Of a stretch of 64,000 bases of DNA, positions 62,086 through 64,000 are shown piece after piece (the first letter of the stretch is position 1; every line of letters begins with the position of its first letter). A program made the translations under genes and the position numbers. Where the stretch lies: positions 3,321,001 to 3,385,000 of the forward strand of contig JAVTVJ010011652.1 in assembly GCA_034509425.1 (NCBI GenBank), given 5' to 3'. The notes under the pieces are model-generated. The model ran no database searches, was not told where the DNA came from, and saw only the letters and a list, made by a program, of their open reading frames with translations. The DNA comes from Eopsaltria australis. Its lineage: Eukaryota; Chordata; Aves; Passeriformes; Petroicidae.

Positions 62086-62879
62086 AAGACGCTGTTCAAA
62101 CAGCAGACACACATAAGCACCTACTTGTATGGGTAAAATAGACTGATCCACATGTTCTAAAGCAACTTCAGCTGCTCATCTGGAGACACTCAGGTCTTGA
62201 TTTTCTGAGGGCAAGAGAACAAAAGGCAAATAGGAAAAGACAAAAAGAACAGAAAGCAAATATTTGTTGTCGGAAATATATTTTTTGCATGCCAAACTGT
62301 TTACACAAAACAAGAGGCATCCAAAACTGAAGGACACTTCAGATGCTGGTCTCCAATAATTTGATTTTCTGAGTAAAGATTTTTCTAGACCTGCAACAGG
62401 GTTTTGTTAGGTTTTTGTTCAGTAATGTTGGTTTATATTTAGCTTTCGTACAGCAGAGGAAAAAAAAATCTTTGGTTAAGGTCTTTGAGCCAAGCGTCTA
62501 GGATGAAATTTTCAAAAGCACTCAACAGTGGCTTTAGAAAACAGAATTAGACTAGTTGCTGAGACAAGCTTTGAAAGCTACCCCCTACCTCCTTTAGCAT
62601 TTCAACTGAGAGCTGATCTCCTCGGTGATGGTACCGTTCCCTGTTTTAGTCTCCCCATCTCATGGCCTTCACCAGTATTGCTGAGGCAGGGTGGATTTAA
62701 GGCCAGGAAAGCAGGCAGGAGACAGGCAATGTGGTCATGACCTCCCCAGCAGGTCTGCTGCCCCAGAGTGCTGTGGCTGGACACAGGGATGCTCCCTGGG
62801 TGGCTCCCACTTTCCAGCCAGCCTTTGTTCTCTTTGTGGGAGCCCTGGCTAATAGAGGTGTACACCCTTCGCCTGATGG
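62086..62879. other. Intergenic, no gene seen
   Basis: No coding exon, RNA gene or further repeat is recognised. Confidence 0.5.
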
Positions 62880-63120
62880 GTAGGTGAGGCTATAATTACC
62901 TCGGTAATGAGGTCTGATTCTTCCCTGCTCTGCACCTCCTCGGCTGGCCAGGAATACTTGTCTAAAGTGGGTGCAAAATGCTACCAGATCAGAAAGATGA
63001 CATTTTACATCAATGGAAATGACCAGGTGTAAGGAACAAAGGCCTACATAACAATGCTCTCAACTCTGTTGTCCTTTAATTAAGTAGTTCCTCCAGCAAT
63101 GACACTAATGAGGCCTTGTT
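62880..63120. promoter_or_regulatory. Candidate conserved non-coding block with palindromic homeodomain-like site
   Basis: An inverted repeat ATTACC-TC-GGTAAT lies at 62895-62908, inside TATAATTACC and GGTAATGAGG. Further right are an ACAAAGG core (63038-63044) and TTTAATTAAG (63076-63085). The block is free of simple repeats. The call is by motif texture only. Confidence 0.25.
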
Positions 63121-64000
63121 TCCTCAGGGTTGGATTCTCTAGTATCTAAATGGGATGTGAGCTTTTCCTGGGGAGAGAGGCATTTATAATTTCTCCCTCC
63201 CAGGTAGTGCCCAATTTGGGTGGATGTCATGCTGCAGCCTCTCTTGGTGAGGAGGCCAGTGGGACATCTCTCCTCTCGGCTGCTCATTTTCCCAAAACCG
63301 AAAGAAATTTTTGAGAGCTCTGCGCTTCTATTACATTTGGCTGAATTTGGTCAAAGGCTCCAACTCAGCAGGGGATAGGAAGACAAATTCATCAAATGAG
63401 ACAGAGCAAAGACATAAGCCTGTTTCTTCTAAGAAAAGAAGATGAAATTTTATTTTTTTATTTAAAAGCAGGTTTTCTAGTGGTGTGGTAAATACTCATA
63501 GGGTATTTTTTTGCTGCCTTGGGAGGCATGCCTGACTGCAACTCCTGCAAGCAGTATCAGCAAAAGGAGTATGTGCAGACACATACAGGCAGGACATGCA
63601 GCTCAGGCAACAGGCAATGTTACTTAGCTGGCTACAGAAGAGAGCTGGAAAGTTCATTAAATCCACAGAAGCAGCAATCATGTTCACTGGGGACAGTGCT
63701 GACCAGACAAGGTCATGGGTCTGAACGGAGAAAGCAACTGAACAAAGAATCAGCAGTAGAAGGTTTTCTTTGGGTTTGGTCCAGGAGAGCAGTCACAACA
63801 TGGCAGCCAGCAGGATGCATGCACCACAACGCTGGCAGTGCAGGCTTGGCAGCCTGCTCCAGACCTCTCTGGCCACAGGACAGCAGGGACAGCCCCTTTC
63901 CTGTACAGAGTTTAATGGCTCAGAACCACTTAAAGCCCTTGAAAATGTGTAAAACTTCCACTTTCCAACAGTGCTTTCTGGCAGGACAGACATCCAGCTA
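63121..64000. other. Intergenic, no gene seen
   Basis: No coding exon or known repeat is recognised to the window end. In particular no VTI1A C-terminal exon is seen on the minus strand. Confidence 0.5.

Noticed and set aside
63121..64000. Possible VTI1A last exon at the right edge
   Set aside because: I looked for the reverse complement of its C-terminal membrane anchor and did not find it.

Overview
This is vertebrate nuclear DNA, most probably from a bird. Exons follow GT-AG rules, there is a promoter CpG island, and most of the window is AT-rich and gene-poor. The interspersed repeats are CR1 LINE fragments. Two of them (near 38.1-38.7 kb and at 49.87-49.94 kb) keep the avian-type 3' end with ATTCTATG-like repeats. 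I cannot name the species.

The only protein-coding gene I can support is the 5' end of TCF7L2 (TCF4), a Wnt-pathway HMG-box transcription factor, on the minus strand. Coding exons 1, 2 and 3 lie at 4400-4212, 3871-3805 and 3620-3496. Together they encode the first 127 residues: the whole beta-catenin-binding domain and the conserved block after it. Introns 1 and 2 are short (340 and 184 nt). Intron 3 starts at 3495 and runs out of the window at position 1, so the HMG box and C-clamp exons are not here. A CpG island covers about 2590-5430. The sense-strand 5'UTR is pyrimidine-rich and has no ATG.

From about 5.4 kb to 64 kb is the region upstream of TCF7L2. In human the upstream neighbour is VTI1A in the same orientation; I see no VTI1A exon, so this looks like the intergenic interval between the two genes. 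It holds CR1 fragments (10.5-11.7, 14.56-14.87, 27.5-27.7, 38.1-38.7 and 49.9 kb), two probable MIR-type SINE relics (32.3 and 61.95-62.08 kb), microsatellites and poly-A/T runs. Several AT-rich blocks are dense in homeodomain, POU, SOX and TCF/LEF-like motifs and resemble conserved non-coding enhancers (28.8-29.0, 34.5-35.25, 39.5-39.86, 58.2-59.25 and 62.88-63.12 kb). That reading comes from motif content and texture only; no alignment was possible.

The observations most worth checking are: an in-frame ATG that overlaps the exon 3 splice acceptor together with a YY1-like motif, which could start a form lacking the beta-catenin domain; a TCF/LEF plus PBX-MEIS motif cluster just upstream of the gene; and an enhancer-like block at 34.5-35.25 kb with two TCF/LEF motifs. 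I found no CRISPR array, tRNA, rRNA, intact transposon or second gene.
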